From: CAWBRY01 sp963791295
Lineage (GTDB): Bacteria > Bacteroidota > Bacteroidia > Chitinophagales > Chitinophagaceae
Direction: 5' to 3'
Length of the DNA stretch: 64,000 nucleotides
Assembly (NCBI GenBank): GCA_963791295.1
Contig: CAWBRY010000004.1
Span: forward strand, 992,001 to 1,056,000
Every line of letters begins with the position of its first letter. Positions within the stretch are counted from its first letter, which is position 1. The position numbers and the translations under genes were made by a program. This document shows positions 26,396 through 35,834 of the stretch, one piece after another. The notes under the pieces were generated by a model. That model saw only the letters and a program-made list of their open reading frames with translations. It ran no database searches and was not told the origin of the DNA.

Positions 26396-27805
26396 ATGTA
26401 TATCCAACAATTATATACAGGTTGCTTAAGTGAAGCTGCCTATTATATTGAAAGCAAAGGTGAAGCAGCCATCATTGATCCTTTGCGGGATATTGAAGCC
26501 TATCTTGACCTGGCCAATGAAAGAAGAACAAGGATTAAATATATTTTTGAAACTCATTTTCATGCGGATTTTGTAAGTGGCCACATTGATCTGCACAAAG
26601 TCACCACTGCTCCGATAATATATGGCCCAAATACAGAAACGAATTTTCCGGTTCATATAGCTACTGACGGAGAAACTTTTAAGATCGGTGACGTGACAAT
26701 AGAAGTATTACATACTCCAGGACATACGCTCGAATCGACTTGTTACCTGTTAAAAGATGAGCAAGGAAAAGATTATTGTGTATTCACTGGTGATACTTTG
26801 TTCGTTGGTGACGTAGGCCGCCCCGATCTCGCTCAGAAATCCGACGAGATCACTACAGAAGATCTGGCAGGAATGATGTATGACAGCATCCACTCAAAAC
26901 TTTTTCCACTCGCCGATGATGTGTTGGTTTATCCTGCACATGGTCCAGGCAGCGCTTGCGGAAAGAATATCGGACCTAACACCCGCAGTACGATTGGGGA
27001 TGAAAAAAAGTTTAACTACGCGATGAAGGCTGATTCAAAAGATGAGTTCATCAAAGAAGTTACAGAAGGGATTCAGGCGCCTCCATTATACTTTCCTATT
27101 AATGCCAGGATCAACAAGGAAGGATACGATAGTATCGATGCAGTAGTTGAAAAAGGCATGAAAGCTTTGTCGGTAGTGGAGTTCAAGAAAAAGATGCAGG
27201 AGGATCTGATCATCCTCGACACGAGGTCACATGAGATCTTTACCAAAGGATTTGTCCCGGGTTCGATCAGCATTGGTTTGGATGGTCGCTTTGCTGAATG
27301 GGCCGGAAGCCTTTTATCTTTTGATACACCGATATTACTGGTAACAGATGTAGATAAAGAAAAAGAAAGTATTATCCGGTTGGCGAGAGTTGGCTTTGAT
27401 AAAGTGCAGGGGTATTTGAATGGCGGCTTTAATGCGTGGATAAAAGCGGGTGAAGAACCAGATCTGATCATTGAAGTTGAGCCCGATGAGCTGCTTTTGG
27501 ATTTGCCTTATGATAAAAATATGGTTGTAATCGATGTGCGCCGACCCGTTGAATTTGCCGACGGTCATGTAAAGGATGCCCTCAACATTCCATTAAATGA
27601 CCTGGTGGACCCTCTCAATATTGCCAAATTTGAAGAAGACCAAAATCTTTATTTGCATTGCCAGAGTGGTTATCGTAGTGTCATTGCCGCTTCTCTTTTT
27701 AAAAGGCAGGGTATGGATAATGTTCGCAACGTCACTGGAGGATGGGACAAGATTAAAGAACAGGAAAAGGTCAGCATTGTGAAAGACACCAGTGTTCTCA
27801 ATTAG
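26396..27805 (+). CDS. Persulfide dioxygenase-like MBL protein with two rhodanese domains
   Basis: Residues 1 to about 240 of this 469-residue protein are an ETHE1-type metallo-beta-lactamase fold with FETHFHADFVSGH, LHTPGHTLESTCYL, FTGDTLFVGDVGRPDL and VYPAHGPGSACGKNI, which supply the iron ligands. Two rhodanese domains follow (about 260-355 and 370-465). The first has a TDVDKE segment where the active cysteine should be, so it is probably inactive; the second keeps LHCQSGYRS with the catalytic Cys. Such fusions oxidise glutathione or protein persulfides to sulfite and move sulfur. The upstream ArsR gene is the likely regulator. Confidence 0.9.
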   Translation: MYIQQLYTGCLSEAAYYIESKGEAAIIDPLRDIEAYLDLANERRTRIKYIFETHFHADFVSGHIDLHKVTTAPIIYGPNTETNFPVHIATDGETFKIGDVTIEVLHTPGHTLESTCYLLKDEQGKDYCVFTGDTLFVGDVGRPDLAQKSDEITTEDLAGMMYDSIHSKLFPLADDVLVYPAHGPGSACGKNIGPNTRSTIGDEKKFNYAMKADSKDEFIKEVTEGIQAPPLYFPINARINKEGYDSIDAVVEKGMKALSVVEFKKKMQEDLIILDTRSHEIFTKGFVPGSISIGLDGRFAEWAGSLLSFDTPILLVTDVDKEKESIIRLARVGFDKVQGYLNGGFNAWIKAGEEPDLIIEVEPDELLLDLPYDKNMVVIDVRRPVEFADGHVKDALNIPLNDLVDPLNIAKFEEDQNLYLHCQSGYRSVIAASLFKRQGMDNVRNVTGGWDKIKEQEKVSIVKDTSVLN

Positions 27806-28016
27806 AATACATTCCACTTTTCATTTCTGAAACCTCATTTGCAAAGAAAAAGTTAACGACCTCATTTTTTAGCCATTCGTCAGCCGAATGTTCCCCTTCA
27901 GATAATTCACTTCTTAAAGACAATGACCAGCACGTATCTTTAAAATAATGAATTTGTTGTAACACCCACAACAACGCCGACGTCTAAACGTTTTTAGCTG
28001 GCTGACCGTCAAGTAT
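27806..28016 (+). other. Intergenic region with small hairpins and an ECF-type promoter
   Basis: This 211-bp gap has no coding frame. CATTCG/CGAATG (near 27872-27889) forms a small hairpin that could be a weak terminator-like element. TTGTTGT (27954-27960) can pair with ACAACAA (27968-27974) inside the promoter described separately. Confidence 0.45.
27958..27987 (+). promoter_or_regulatory. Candidate ECF-sigma promoter TGTAAC-N17-CGTCTAA
   Basis: TGTAAC at 27958-27963, a 17-bp spacer and CGTCTAA at 27981-27987 have the same form and spacing as sites in front of the ECF sigma gene (41106) and a small membrane-protein gene (40801). The DUF5916 start codon at 28017 lies about 24 bases after the expected transcription start. 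Confidence 0.6.
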
Positions 28017-30491
28017 ATGAGAATCAAAACCATCCTTTTAGCTGCCATCTTTGCGTTGGCGTGTTTAGACAGCATGGCTCAGGCGCCTACCCCAAAACAA
28101 ATTCCGGCCAAACGGGCGACGGGACCTATCCGTATCGACGGTTTAATTGACGACCCTGCGTGGAAAGAAGCGCCAAAGGCCCTGGGCTATACGGAGTTCA
28201 GGCCAACCCCCTTCAAAGTTGAAGACTCGGCGGTAAGAACCGAAGTTTATATGCTTTATAGCGATGAAGGCATTTACCTCGGGGGCTATTGTCATGAACG
28301 ATCCAGGGATAGTATTTCAACGGAATTGAGAGGAAGAGATGGATTCGGTAACAATGATTTTATTGGATTCATATTCGATACTTACAATGATAAGATCAAT
28401 GCATTTGAATATTTTGTGACTCCTCTTAATGAGCAAATGGATTCAAAGGTGTCCCCACCTTTGCCCAATACTGATGAGGAAGATTTTACGTGGAATGCTG
28501 TTTGGCAAAGTGGCGCAAAGATCCATGATGACGGTTGGTCCTTCGAAATGTTCCTTCCTTTTTCCGCCATCCGGTTTAGCAAGAAGAACATTCAAGATTG
28601 GGGCTTAAATATCAGTCGTCGTCGCCAAATTACAGGACAACAGGTTGCCTGGAACCCTATCAATCCAACTGTAAACGGGTTTTTAACACAAGAGGGATTC
28701 TGGACCGGACTGGAAAATATCAAACCTCCGTTACGCCTACAATTTTCTCCTTACTTTTCAACTTATGCCAACCATTATAAATCCAACATAGCCGGAGTAA
28801 ACGACTGGACGTCCTCTGTCAATGGAGGAATGGACGTCAAGTATGGCATAAGCCAGGCCCTTACATTGGATATGACATTGATACCGGACTTCGGCCAGGT
28901 AAAGAGCGACAATACCATACTAAACCTGACTCCATTCGAAGTAAAATACAATGAGAACAGGTCTTTTTTTACGGAGGGTACGGAACTATTTAATAAGGGA
29001 GGCTTATTTTACTCACGACGCGTGGGCGGCCTTCCCCTGCACTACGATGAGGTCTACAATAACCTGGGATCAAATGAGACGGTTGTTTCTAACCCTATAA
29101 CAACGAAATTGATCAATGCAACAAAGATTTCGGGTAGACTGAAGAATGGATTGGGCATTGGCTTTTTTAATGCGTTGACCGCGCGGACTTTTGCCATCGT
29201 GGAAGATGATAACAAGGTCCGCAGAAAGATCGAGACGAATCCAATCAGTAACTATAACATCCTTATTCTGGATCAAACTTTGAAACATAATAGCAGTATC
29301 AGTTTGATCAATACCAATGTGTGGAGAAGTGGAAGGGATTATGACGCCAATGTGACGGCGGCTCTATTTGATTTTAATGATAAGTCAAATACCTGGAACC
29401 TGGGAGGAAAGGTAGGTACGAGCAACCTGTTGGGTTACTTGCCAAACAATAAAACGCAGAGCGGGTACACGCACAATTTATATTTTGGAAAGACGAGCGG
29501 CCGATTCAATTTCAGGATTGCTCAGACTCTTACCGATTCTAAATATCAGATCAATGACCTTGGGTATTTTACTACCAATAATTTCCTGGAACATACTTTC
29601 GGGTTTGGATATCATTGGACCCAACCCGGCAAGTGGTATAATAATTTGCATTTAAACCTGAATGGGATCTATTCCCGTCGCCTTCACCCTTCGATTTATC
29701 AAACCGGGAATTATACGATCAGCATGAATGGCCAGCTTAAAAACCTTTGGTATGCTGGACTCACCCTCGGCTACGAACCAGGCGGAAATGATTTTTATGA
29801 GCCCCACATGGAAAACCGGTTCTTTAAAGCATGGTCAGATGGCTTTATAGATGCATTCGTAGAAACTAATATTGCAAAAAAATACCAGGTAAGTGCGGAA
29901 CTGGCTTATATCATGCGAAGTTATTTCTCCAGCAAAAGGTACATCCTCGGTGTCAACAACAGATATCGCTTCAACAATAAGCTATCTGTGGCTTATGGGT
30001 TGAATTTATTTCCACAGACCAACAATGTCGGCTTCGCTTCGATTGTAAATAACGATGTCATCTTTGGCAGGAGAGATATTAATACAGTTGAAAATATCCT
30101 GAGCATTAAATATAATTTCAATTCAAAAATGGGCATTCGGGCGGATATGCGTCATTATTGGAGCGAGGTAAATTATGGGGACCCTTCCACTCATTTTTAT
30201 CTATTAATGCCTAATGGAAAGCTTGAGCATATAACTAGTTTTGGGGACAATGTCGACCAGAATTATAATGCCTTTAATATTGATGCAGTCTTTACCTGGG
30301 AATTTGCGCCAGGTAGCTTTATCAATCTGGTCTGGAAAAATTATAATTTCCCTCAACCCGATCAAACCACTACCGAGGGATATTTTAAGAATCTTGGCAA
30401 TACGTTGAATGCGGCACACGATAACAACATTTCATTTAAGATCCTTTATTTCTTCGATTGGCTACAGGTGAAGAAGAAGAAAAAGTTGTAA
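28017..30491 (+). CDS. Outer-membrane protein with CBM9-like and DUF5916 domains
   Basis: This 824-residue protein has a signal peptide (ending DSMAQ). An N-terminal CBM9-like beta-sandwich follows (RIDGLIDDPAWKEAPKALGY, YLGGYCHERSRDSISTELRG). The rest is a long DUF5916 region rich in alternating aromatic strands consistent with an outer-membrane barrel (FTEGTELFNKGGLFYSRRVG). The family is widespread in Bacteroidota; no enzyme or transport activity is established. It carries the candidate ECF promoter upstream. The C-terminus ends in a lysine run just before an intergenic repeat. Confidence 0.85.
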   Translation: MRIKTILLAAIFALACLDSMAQAPTPKQIPAKRATGPIRIDGLIDDPAWKEAPKALGYTEFRPTPFKVEDSAVRTEVYMLYSDEGIYLGGYCHERSRDSISTELRGRDGFGNNDFIGFIFDTYNDKINAFEYFVTPLNEQMDSKVSPPLPNTDEEDFTWNAVWQSGAKIHDDGWSFEMFLPFSAIRFSKKNIQDWGLNISRRRQITGQQVAWNPINPTVNGFLTQEGFWTGLENIKPPLRLQFSPYFSTYANHYKSNIAGVNDWTSSVNGGMDVKYGISQALTLDMTLIPDFGQVKSDNTILNLTPFEVKYNENRSFFTEGTELFNKGGLFYSRRVGGLPLHYDEVYNNLGSNETVVSNPITTKLINATKISGRLKNGLGIGFFNALTARTFAIVEDDNKVRRKIETNPISNYNILILDQTLKHNSSISLINTNVWRSGRDYDANVTAALFDFNDKSNTWNLGGKVGTSNLLGYLPNNKTQSGYTHNLYFGKTSGRFNFRIAQTLTDSKYQINDLGYFTTNNFLEHTFGFGYHWTQPGKWYNNLHLNLNGIYSRRLHPSIYQTGNYTISMNGQLKNLWYAGLTLGYEPGGNDFYEPHMENRFFKAWSDGFIDAFVETNIAKKYQVSAELAYIMRSYFSSKRYILGVNNRYRFNNKLSVAYGLNLFPQTNNVGFASIVNNDVIFGRRDINTVENILSIKYNFNSKMGIRADMRHYWSEVNYGDPSTHFYLLMPNGKLEHITSFGDNVDQNYNAFNIDAVFTWEFAPGSFINLVWKNYNFPQPDQTTTEGYFKNLGNTLNAAHDNNISFKILYFFDWLQVKKKKKL

Positions 30492-30562
30492 GTTATAAGT
30501 AATAAGTTGTAGGTCATAAGTTGCTTCCTTTAGCGCATTTCTCACCACTCACCACTCACTTC
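30483..30562. repeat. Short degenerate tandem repeats between convergent genes
   Basis: Units like AAGTTGT, AAGTTAT, AAGTAAT and AAGTTGT recur at 30483-30523, and CTCACCA / CTCACCA / CTCACTTC recur at 30541-30562. Both lie in the gap between the DUF5916 gene and the acyltransferase gene. No hairpin terminator is visible there. Similar short strings are known in intergenic DNA of Bacteroidota, but I cannot assign them to a named repeat family. Confidence 0.55.
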
Positions 30563-31440
30563 TACGCTATTATTTCTCCGTACTCAGGATTCCATTCCCA
30601 CTTCCAGCGACGATGGCTCCAGAGCCACATTTCAGGATATTGGCGAATGACGTTCTCCAGGTAGTGAACAAATTTTTGAGTAAGTTCCAGTTCAGTCGAA
30701 GAAGCAGGATCCAGGGCGGATAATTCAAAAAAGGCTTCGTAATATCCTCTTCGGGGTTTGTGAATGAATGCAAATACGATGGCTGCATTGTTTACAATGG
30801 CCGACTTGGCCGGGCCTCTTAAAAAAGGTGTCGGCTTGCCAAAAAAATTAAACCACCAGGAATTTCCCGGGTGGCCAGGATTCTGATCAGCGATCAATCC
30901 CAACGAATACTGAACGTCTCTGTACGGCAGGAAGTCTTCTTTCATATGGGTGGCCCTCAGGAAAATCGCGCCGCCCCGTGTACGTAACCTATAAAACAAC
31001 CGATCAAATATTTTGTTAGTGATCGGCATGTAGACTGCCAATAATTTGAAGGGAGTGTTATGGACAAATACAGCATTACCCCATTCCCAGTTAAAATTAT
31101 GTCCCAGGTGCACCTGTACGTTTTTGCCGGTAGGGTAGACATTATTTATTACATCCCAATTTGCCTTAAACCTCCTGGCCAGGTATTTATCCGACACGGA
31201 GATCATCTTGATGGTCTCGATGAGCATGTCCACCAAATTCTTATAAAACTTTTTAGCAATAGCCCTCCTTTCTTTCTCCGTTTTTTCCGGAAAAGCAATC
31301 AATAGGTTATTCATCACCACATCCCGGCGATATTTGAAAACATAAAACGTGAGGCCGTAGAGACCATCGGAAAAAATGTACAAGATTCGAAGAGGAAGAA
31401 GGGATACCAGCCACAGTAAACCGTACACGATATAATACAT
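30562..31440 (-). CDS. LpxL/HtrB-like lysophospholipid (lipid A) acyltransferase
   Basis: From ATG 31440 (MYYIVYGLLWLVSLLPLRIL) the protein has an N-terminal membrane anchor and the acyltransferase motif HLGHNFNWEWGN (a His with a Glu five residues on, the HX4(D/E) pair), plus GLIADQNPGHPGNSW, RGPAKSAIVNNAAIVFAFIH and WLWSHRRWKWEW. The family adds secondary acyl chains to lipid A. The TTG at 31449 would add three residues. It lies 18 bp after nadB, last in an ispG-led run. Confidence 0.9.
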   Translation of the reverse strand: MYYIVYGLLWLVSLLPLRILYIFSDGLYGLTFYVFKYRRDVVMNNLLIAFPEKTEKERRAIAKKFYKNLVDMLIETIKMISVSDKYLARRFKANWDVINNVYPTGKNVQVHLGHNFNWEWGNAVFVHNTPFKLLAVYMPITNKIFDRLFYRLRTRGGAIFLRATHMKEDFLPYRDVQYSLGLIADQNPGHPGNSWWFNFFGKPTPFLRGPAKSAIVNNAAIVFAFIHKPRRGYYEAFFELSALDPASSTELELTQKFVHYLENVIRQYPEMWLWSHRRWKWEWNPEYGEIIA

Positions 31441-31458
31441 GGTCGGCAAAGATAAAGG

Positions 31459-33060
31459 CTACATGACGATATTTTGCACCAGCTCACTCTTGCCAGGATA
31501 GTCCGTATTGTAATGAAGTCCCCGACTTTCTTTTCGAAAACTGGCACCCTTTACGATAAGATATCCTACAGTGATCATGTTGCGTAATTCCAATAATTGC
31601 GGAGAAACAGAAGTACTTTCATACAGTTGCTCGGTTTCTTCCCAAAGCAGGTCCATCCGGCGCATCGCCCTTTGCAACCGGACATTGTTACGAACAATAC
31701 CCACATAATCACTCATCACCTGTTGCAGTTCCTTTAGACTTTGAGTGATCAGGATCATTTCCCTGGGTTCAGCTGTGCCCTGCGCATTCCAATCAGGAAT
31801 TTTTTCATTAAAAGAAATCGAAGTAATTTTTTCCGTTGCATCGATATAACAACGATGTGCAAATACCATCGCTTCCAGCAGCGAATTACTGGCCAGGCGG
31901 TTTGCCCCATGCAATCCTGTGCTGGCACATTCTCCGCAAGCATAGAGGTTGTTGATGGAGCTTCTGCCCCATTCATCTGTCTTGATCCCTCCACAACTAT
32001 AATGTGCCGCCGGCGCGACCGGGATCATATGTTTGGTTATATCAATTCCGATAGAAATGCATTTATCATATATGTTGGGAAAATGCTCGATGAACTTTTC
32101 CTTGGTGAAATGACGGCAATCGAACCAGACGTGTTCCGTACCGGTCTTTTTCATTTCACTATCAATGGCGCGGGCAACAATATCGCGGGGAGCAAGGTCC
32201 TTCCTCTTATCATACCGTGCCATGAATGCTTCTTCATTCTTATTTCTAAGAATCCCTCCATCCCCCCGAACAGCTTCTGTTATCAAAAAAGCTTGTCCCC
32301 GAATACCAGGTTCATATAAGGCCGTCGGATGAAATTGAATGAACTCCATATTCTCGATCCGGCCTTTGGCGCGATACACCATCGCTACACCGTCGCCGGT
32401 AGCAATATGTGGGTTGGTCGTTGTCCGGTATACCTGACCATTTCCTCCAGTAGCCAGTAGAGTGATCTTTGAAAGTATTTTTTCGATCTGATTCGTCCGC
32501 AGGTTTAGTACATACACGCCATAACAAACAACATCCGGCGTAGCCTTCGTGACCAGGTAACCCAGGTGGTGCTGAGTGATGATGTCAACTACAAAGCAAT
32601 GTTTGACGACTTCAATATTTCGTTGCCGGGCAACGGCATCCAATAATGCTCTTTCCATTTCCTTACCCGTAACATCCTTATGATGGAGAATCCGGAATTC
32701 GGAATGACCTCCCTCCCTTCCCCGTTTATAGTCGCCGTCATCTTCCCTATCGAACTCCGCTCCCCATTGAATGATCTCCTGAACCCGGTCCGGTCCTTCT
32801 TTGACCACAATCTCTACCACATTTTTATTGCATAAACCGTCGCCCGCAATCAGCGTATCCTCAATATGCTTCTTAAAGCTGTCGTTCTCCAGGTCATTGA
32901 CCACCGCTATTCCGCCCTGGGCATATTTGGTATTGGTTTCATCAGCTGCAGCCTTGGTCATCACCGTCACCTTTTTCTCAGGAAAATGTTGTGACATCTT
33001 TAATGCATAAGTGAGACCTGCAATGCCGGAACCAATTACCAAAAAATCTGTTTGCTGCAT
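31459..33060 (-). CDS. nadB: L-aspartate oxidase NadB
   Basis: This 533-residue flavoprotein starts MQQTDFLVIGSGIAGLTYAL with the FAD-binding Rossmann loop. Family motifs include TKYAQGGIAVV, GREGGHSEFRILHHKDVTG, LLATGGNGQVYRTTTNPHI, APAAHYSCGGIKTDEWGRSS and ANRLASNSLLEAMVFAHRCY. NadB oxidises L-aspartate to iminoaspartate, the first step of bacterial NAD synthesis; NadA and NadC are not in the window. It sits in a tight minus-strand run with ispG and yhhN upstream and the acyltransferase downstream. Confidence 0.96.
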   Translation of the reverse strand: MQQTDFLVIGSGIAGLTYALKMSQHFPEKKVTVMTKAAADETNTKYAQGGIAVVNDLENDSFKKHIEDTLIAGDGLCNKNVVEIVVKEGPDRVQEIIQWGAEFDREDDGDYKRGREGGHSEFRILHHKDVTGKEMERALLDAVARQRNIEVVKHCFVVDIITQHHLGYLVTKATPDVVCYGVYVLNLRTNQIEKILSKITLLATGGNGQVYRTTTNPHIATGDGVAMVYRAKGRIENMEFIQFHPTALYEPGIRGQAFLITEAVRGDGGILRNKNEEAFMARYDKRKDLAPRDIVARAIDSEMKKTGTEHVWFDCRHFTKEKFIEHFPNIYDKCISIGIDITKHMIPVAPAAHYSCGGIKTDEWGRSSINNLYACGECASTGLHGANRLASNSLLEAMVFAHRCYIDATEKITSISFNEKIPDWNAQGTAEPREMILITQSLKELQQVMSDYVGIVRNNVRLQRAMRRMDLLWEETEQLYESTSVSPQLLELRNMITVGYLIVKGASFRKESRGLHYNTDYPGKSELVQNIVM

Positions 33061-33069
33061 GAGTCAAAT

Positions 33070-33750
33070 TTAATTTGAATTTATCGACCGAATGTAACGA
33101 ATAGCCCCTTCTACAATAAAAAGTTGTGCAAGACCATAGGTAATCATAACGGCTATTCCAGCCAATTCGAATGATTGATAGAATTTATTAATGGCCAGCA
33201 AAGAATCGGAAATGACGAATAACAAGGCTCCGGTCATCATCCATACGCCAGCTTTCCTATTCTTAATAAACAACATGTGCGAAGCCAACAGCACCATGAA
33301 GGAAATAGCGATCCCATAAATCCGAACAGGTAATTTCTTATCTCCCAAATATGGAGACAGCCACGATACGAGCGTAGCATAGTAAACAACCACCACCAAC
33401 AATATCCAGGGATTTCTTTTTATATTTTCCCGCATCCATAACTTATAGAAATAAACTATATAAAAAATATGAGCCAGCAGGAATGCGGACAAACCGGCCA
33501 GGAAAAACATCTCATCTCTCACCTGGAACATCAATAAAATATCTCCCATCCAGGAAAAAAATAACGCCAGGATTATCCAATTTCTAAGAGCGCCTTTATT
33601 ATTTTTTGTAGAAGAAAAAAAATACCCGATTAATAAAGGGATCAAAAGAGGTTTGAAAATATATTCAAGTTGTAATAGCTGCCATTGAATGCCTATCAAA
33701 TCAGCAAGCCAGGCGATGGTAAATGCAATGATCCAGGGCTTTTTGTTCAT
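33070..33750 (-). CDS. YhhN/TMEM86-family lysoplasmalogenase-like membrane protein
   Basis: This 226-residue polytopic protein has about eight hydrophobic helices and the YhhN-family segments FFSWMGDILLMF, FLLAHIFYIVYF and TGALLFVISDSLLAINKF, whose conserved aspartates and histidine match the family pattern. Characterised members cleave the vinyl-ether bond of lysoplasmalogens. Bacteroidota make few plasmalogens aerobically, so the physiological substrate here is uncertain. Nine base pairs separate it from both neighbours, so it belongs to the ispG-nadB run. Confidence 0.85.
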   Translation of the reverse strand: MNKKPWIIAFTIAWLADLIGIQWQLLQLEYIFKPLLIPLLIGYFFSSTKNNKGALRNWIILALFFSWMGDILLMFQVRDEMFFLAGLSAFLLAHIFYIVYFYKLWMRENIKRNPWILLVVVVYYATLVSWLSPYLGDKKLPVRIYGIAISFMVLLASHMLFIKNRKAGVWMMTGALLFVISDSLLAINKFYQSFELAGIAVMITYGLAQLFIVEGAIRYIRSINSN

Positions 33751-33759
33751 GCTGTGCCT

Positions 33760-35730
33760 TTATACTTCCACCCAGGCGTCACTTTCCTTAATTAAATGAA
33801 TAAGTTCTTCAACCGCCACATCACTGTTTACATTTCGCTTGACGACCTCTTTTCCTTTATATAGAGTGATCTTTCCGGGACCACTTCCTACATAACCGAA
33901 ATCTGCGTCCGCCATCTCGCCTGGACCGTTAACAATGCAGCCCATGATTGCAATCTTTACACCTTTCAAATGATGTGTTACGGCACGGATCCTTGCCGTC
34001 GTTTGCTGAAGGTCAAATAGTGTACGTCCGCAACTTGGACAACTGATATACTCAGTTTTAGAAATTCTTGTCCTCGTGGCCTGCAGGATGCCAAAGGAAA
34101 TGGCATTCAACCAACTCAGGTCTGGCTTCACCTTTACGTCTCCGAAATGATAGCCCAGGCAAATTCCATCTCCGAGACCATCGAGAAATAATCCTCCGAC
34201 TTCAACGGCATAGTGGATCAAACTTTCATCCCTGGACGGATCATTACTATCCGTAATAATGATTACCGGATTGAGAACATGACCATTGATCAATTCCACA
34301 AACATGCGCCGTATACTTTGCATGGCATTTGTGTTGGTCGAACTAAGACATATCACTGCCGTATGGTCATCTTTGAGTTTATTGAAAAGAGTTTCTATCG
34401 ATGGCTGCTTACATCCGGCAGAATAGCAATCGATCATTATCAGATTCATCGAGCCTGATTTTTCGATTTGCCCATCCAGGTACTGGTAGCCGTCCATGAT
34501 GGGAACATATTTGGTTTTATCAGAAACCATTTGCCAGGTCTTTGAATAACAAATCACCTTCAATGTTCCAGGCATTGCAAAATCCAGTTCTTTATCGATA
34601 AAAATATAATCAGGCGCTGTATCACCGATCGTCCATTTGTCCGTCTCCTCTTCATATCGATAGCCAATTGATTGTAAATCGCCCGGACGCACATGGCTCA
34701 TCTTGCTCAGGTCGGCAACAACGACCGGCACGTGCTTTCCGCCGATATTATCGACAGCAAAGGTTTCTCTTCGTTGATAACTAAAGGGATCGTAAGGGGC
34801 CGCGGAAAGGGAAACCTGTTTCCCATTTTCAGAAGCTTGGGTCGGGTAGTTGGAATATCTTTCTACAAGATCTTTGCATACAGGAATTTCCCATTCCGGA
34901 TCCTCTGTCAGCGAAACCCGGATAGTATCGCCCAAACCATCGTCCAGTAAGGTTCCTATGCCAACAGCGCTTTTTATCCGTCCGTCTTCGCCGTCCCCCG
35001 CCTCAGTAACACCCAAATGCAACGGATAACATTCGCCGAATTCATCGAACATTGTTTTCACTAATAAGCGATAAGCCTGGACCATTACCAGTGGATTACT
35101 GCTTTTCATGCTGAGAACAATTTGATGATAAGCTTCATCCCTCGCAATTCGCAAAAATTCCATAGCGCTTTCCACCATTCCCACCGGCGTATCACCATAG
35201 CGACTCATTATACGATCACTCAACGAGCCATGGTTTGTACCGATGCGCATAGCCGTACCATACTCTTTGCAAATTTTAATGAGAGGAGTAAATCTTTCAC
35301 GAATGCGATCAATTTCTTCGGCATAGTCTACATCGCTATATTCAATGATCTCAAACTTTTTTTTGTCAACGTAGTTCCCTGGATTCACCCGCACTTTCTC
35401 TACTATTCGTGCGGCGATCTCTGCTGCATTTGGCGTAAAATGAATATCTGCAACCAGGGGAGTATTGTAACCACGTTTTCTGAGTTCGTTTTTGATATTC
35501 GAAAGATTTTGCGCTTCGTTTTTAGAAGGAGCTGTGATGCGTACCAACTCCGAACCCGCTTCGATACAACGGATTGCCTGTTCTACGGTCCCCATCGTGT
35601 CCATGGTATCCGTTGTAGTCATTGTTTGGACGCGAATAGGATGAAAATTGCCCAGCAACAGCTCGCCGATCCGGACTTCTCTTGTCTGAAGGCGCTGGTA
35701 GTGGGTAAGCGATTCGCAATAATGCTGCAT
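33760..35730 (-). CDS. ispG: 4-hydroxy-3-methylbut-2-enyl diphosphate synthase, long form
   Basis: This 656-residue IspG carries the extra central domain found in Bacteroidota, Chlamydiae and plants (about residues 280-560); the short E. coli form is near 370. The N-terminal TIM barrel has REVRIGELLLGNFHPIRVQT and RVNPGNYVDKKKF. The C-terminal [4Fe-4S] domain has ISCPSCGRTLFDLQQ and GCIVNGPGEMADADFGYVGS, supplying three cysteines and the conserved glutamate. It performs the sixth step of the MEP isoprenoid pathway. It is first in a run of four tightly packed genes, with a 104-bp gap upstream. Confidence 0.96.
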   Translation of the reverse strand: MQHYCESLTHYQRLQTREVRIGELLLGNFHPIRVQTMTTTDTMDTMGTVEQAIRCIEAGSELVRITAPSKNEAQNLSNIKNELRKRGYNTPLVADIHFTPNAAEIAARIVEKVRVNPGNYVDKKKFEIIEYSDVDYAEEIDRIRERFTPLIKICKEYGTAMRIGTNHGSLSDRIMSRYGDTPVGMVESAMEFLRIARDEAYHQIVLSMKSSNPLVMVQAYRLLVKTMFDEFGECYPLHLGVTEAGDGEDGRIKSAVGIGTLLDDGLGDTIRVSLTEDPEWEIPVCKDLVERYSNYPTQASENGKQVSLSAAPYDPFSYQRRETFAVDNIGGKHVPVVVADLSKMSHVRPGDLQSIGYRYEEETDKWTIGDTAPDYIFIDKELDFAMPGTLKVICYSKTWQMVSDKTKYVPIMDGYQYLDGQIEKSGSMNLIMIDCYSAGCKQPSIETLFNKLKDDHTAVICLSSTNTNAMQSIRRMFVELINGHVLNPVIIITDSNDPSRDESLIHYAVEVGGLFLDGLGDGICLGYHFGDVKVKPDLSWLNAISFGILQATRTRISKTEYISCPSCGRTLFDLQQTTARIRAVTHHLKGVKIAIMGCIVNGPGEMADADFGYVGSGPGKITLYKGKEVVKRNVNSDVAVEELIHLIKESDAWVEV

Positions 35731-35834
35731 CCGGAAATATTAGTTTAATGCAAAGTAACAACAAATGAATTTGGGCCAGGTTTAGTCAGGGGAACAGGAA
35801 AGATGATGTGAATTCGCCAGAAGTCAAGCTGGGT

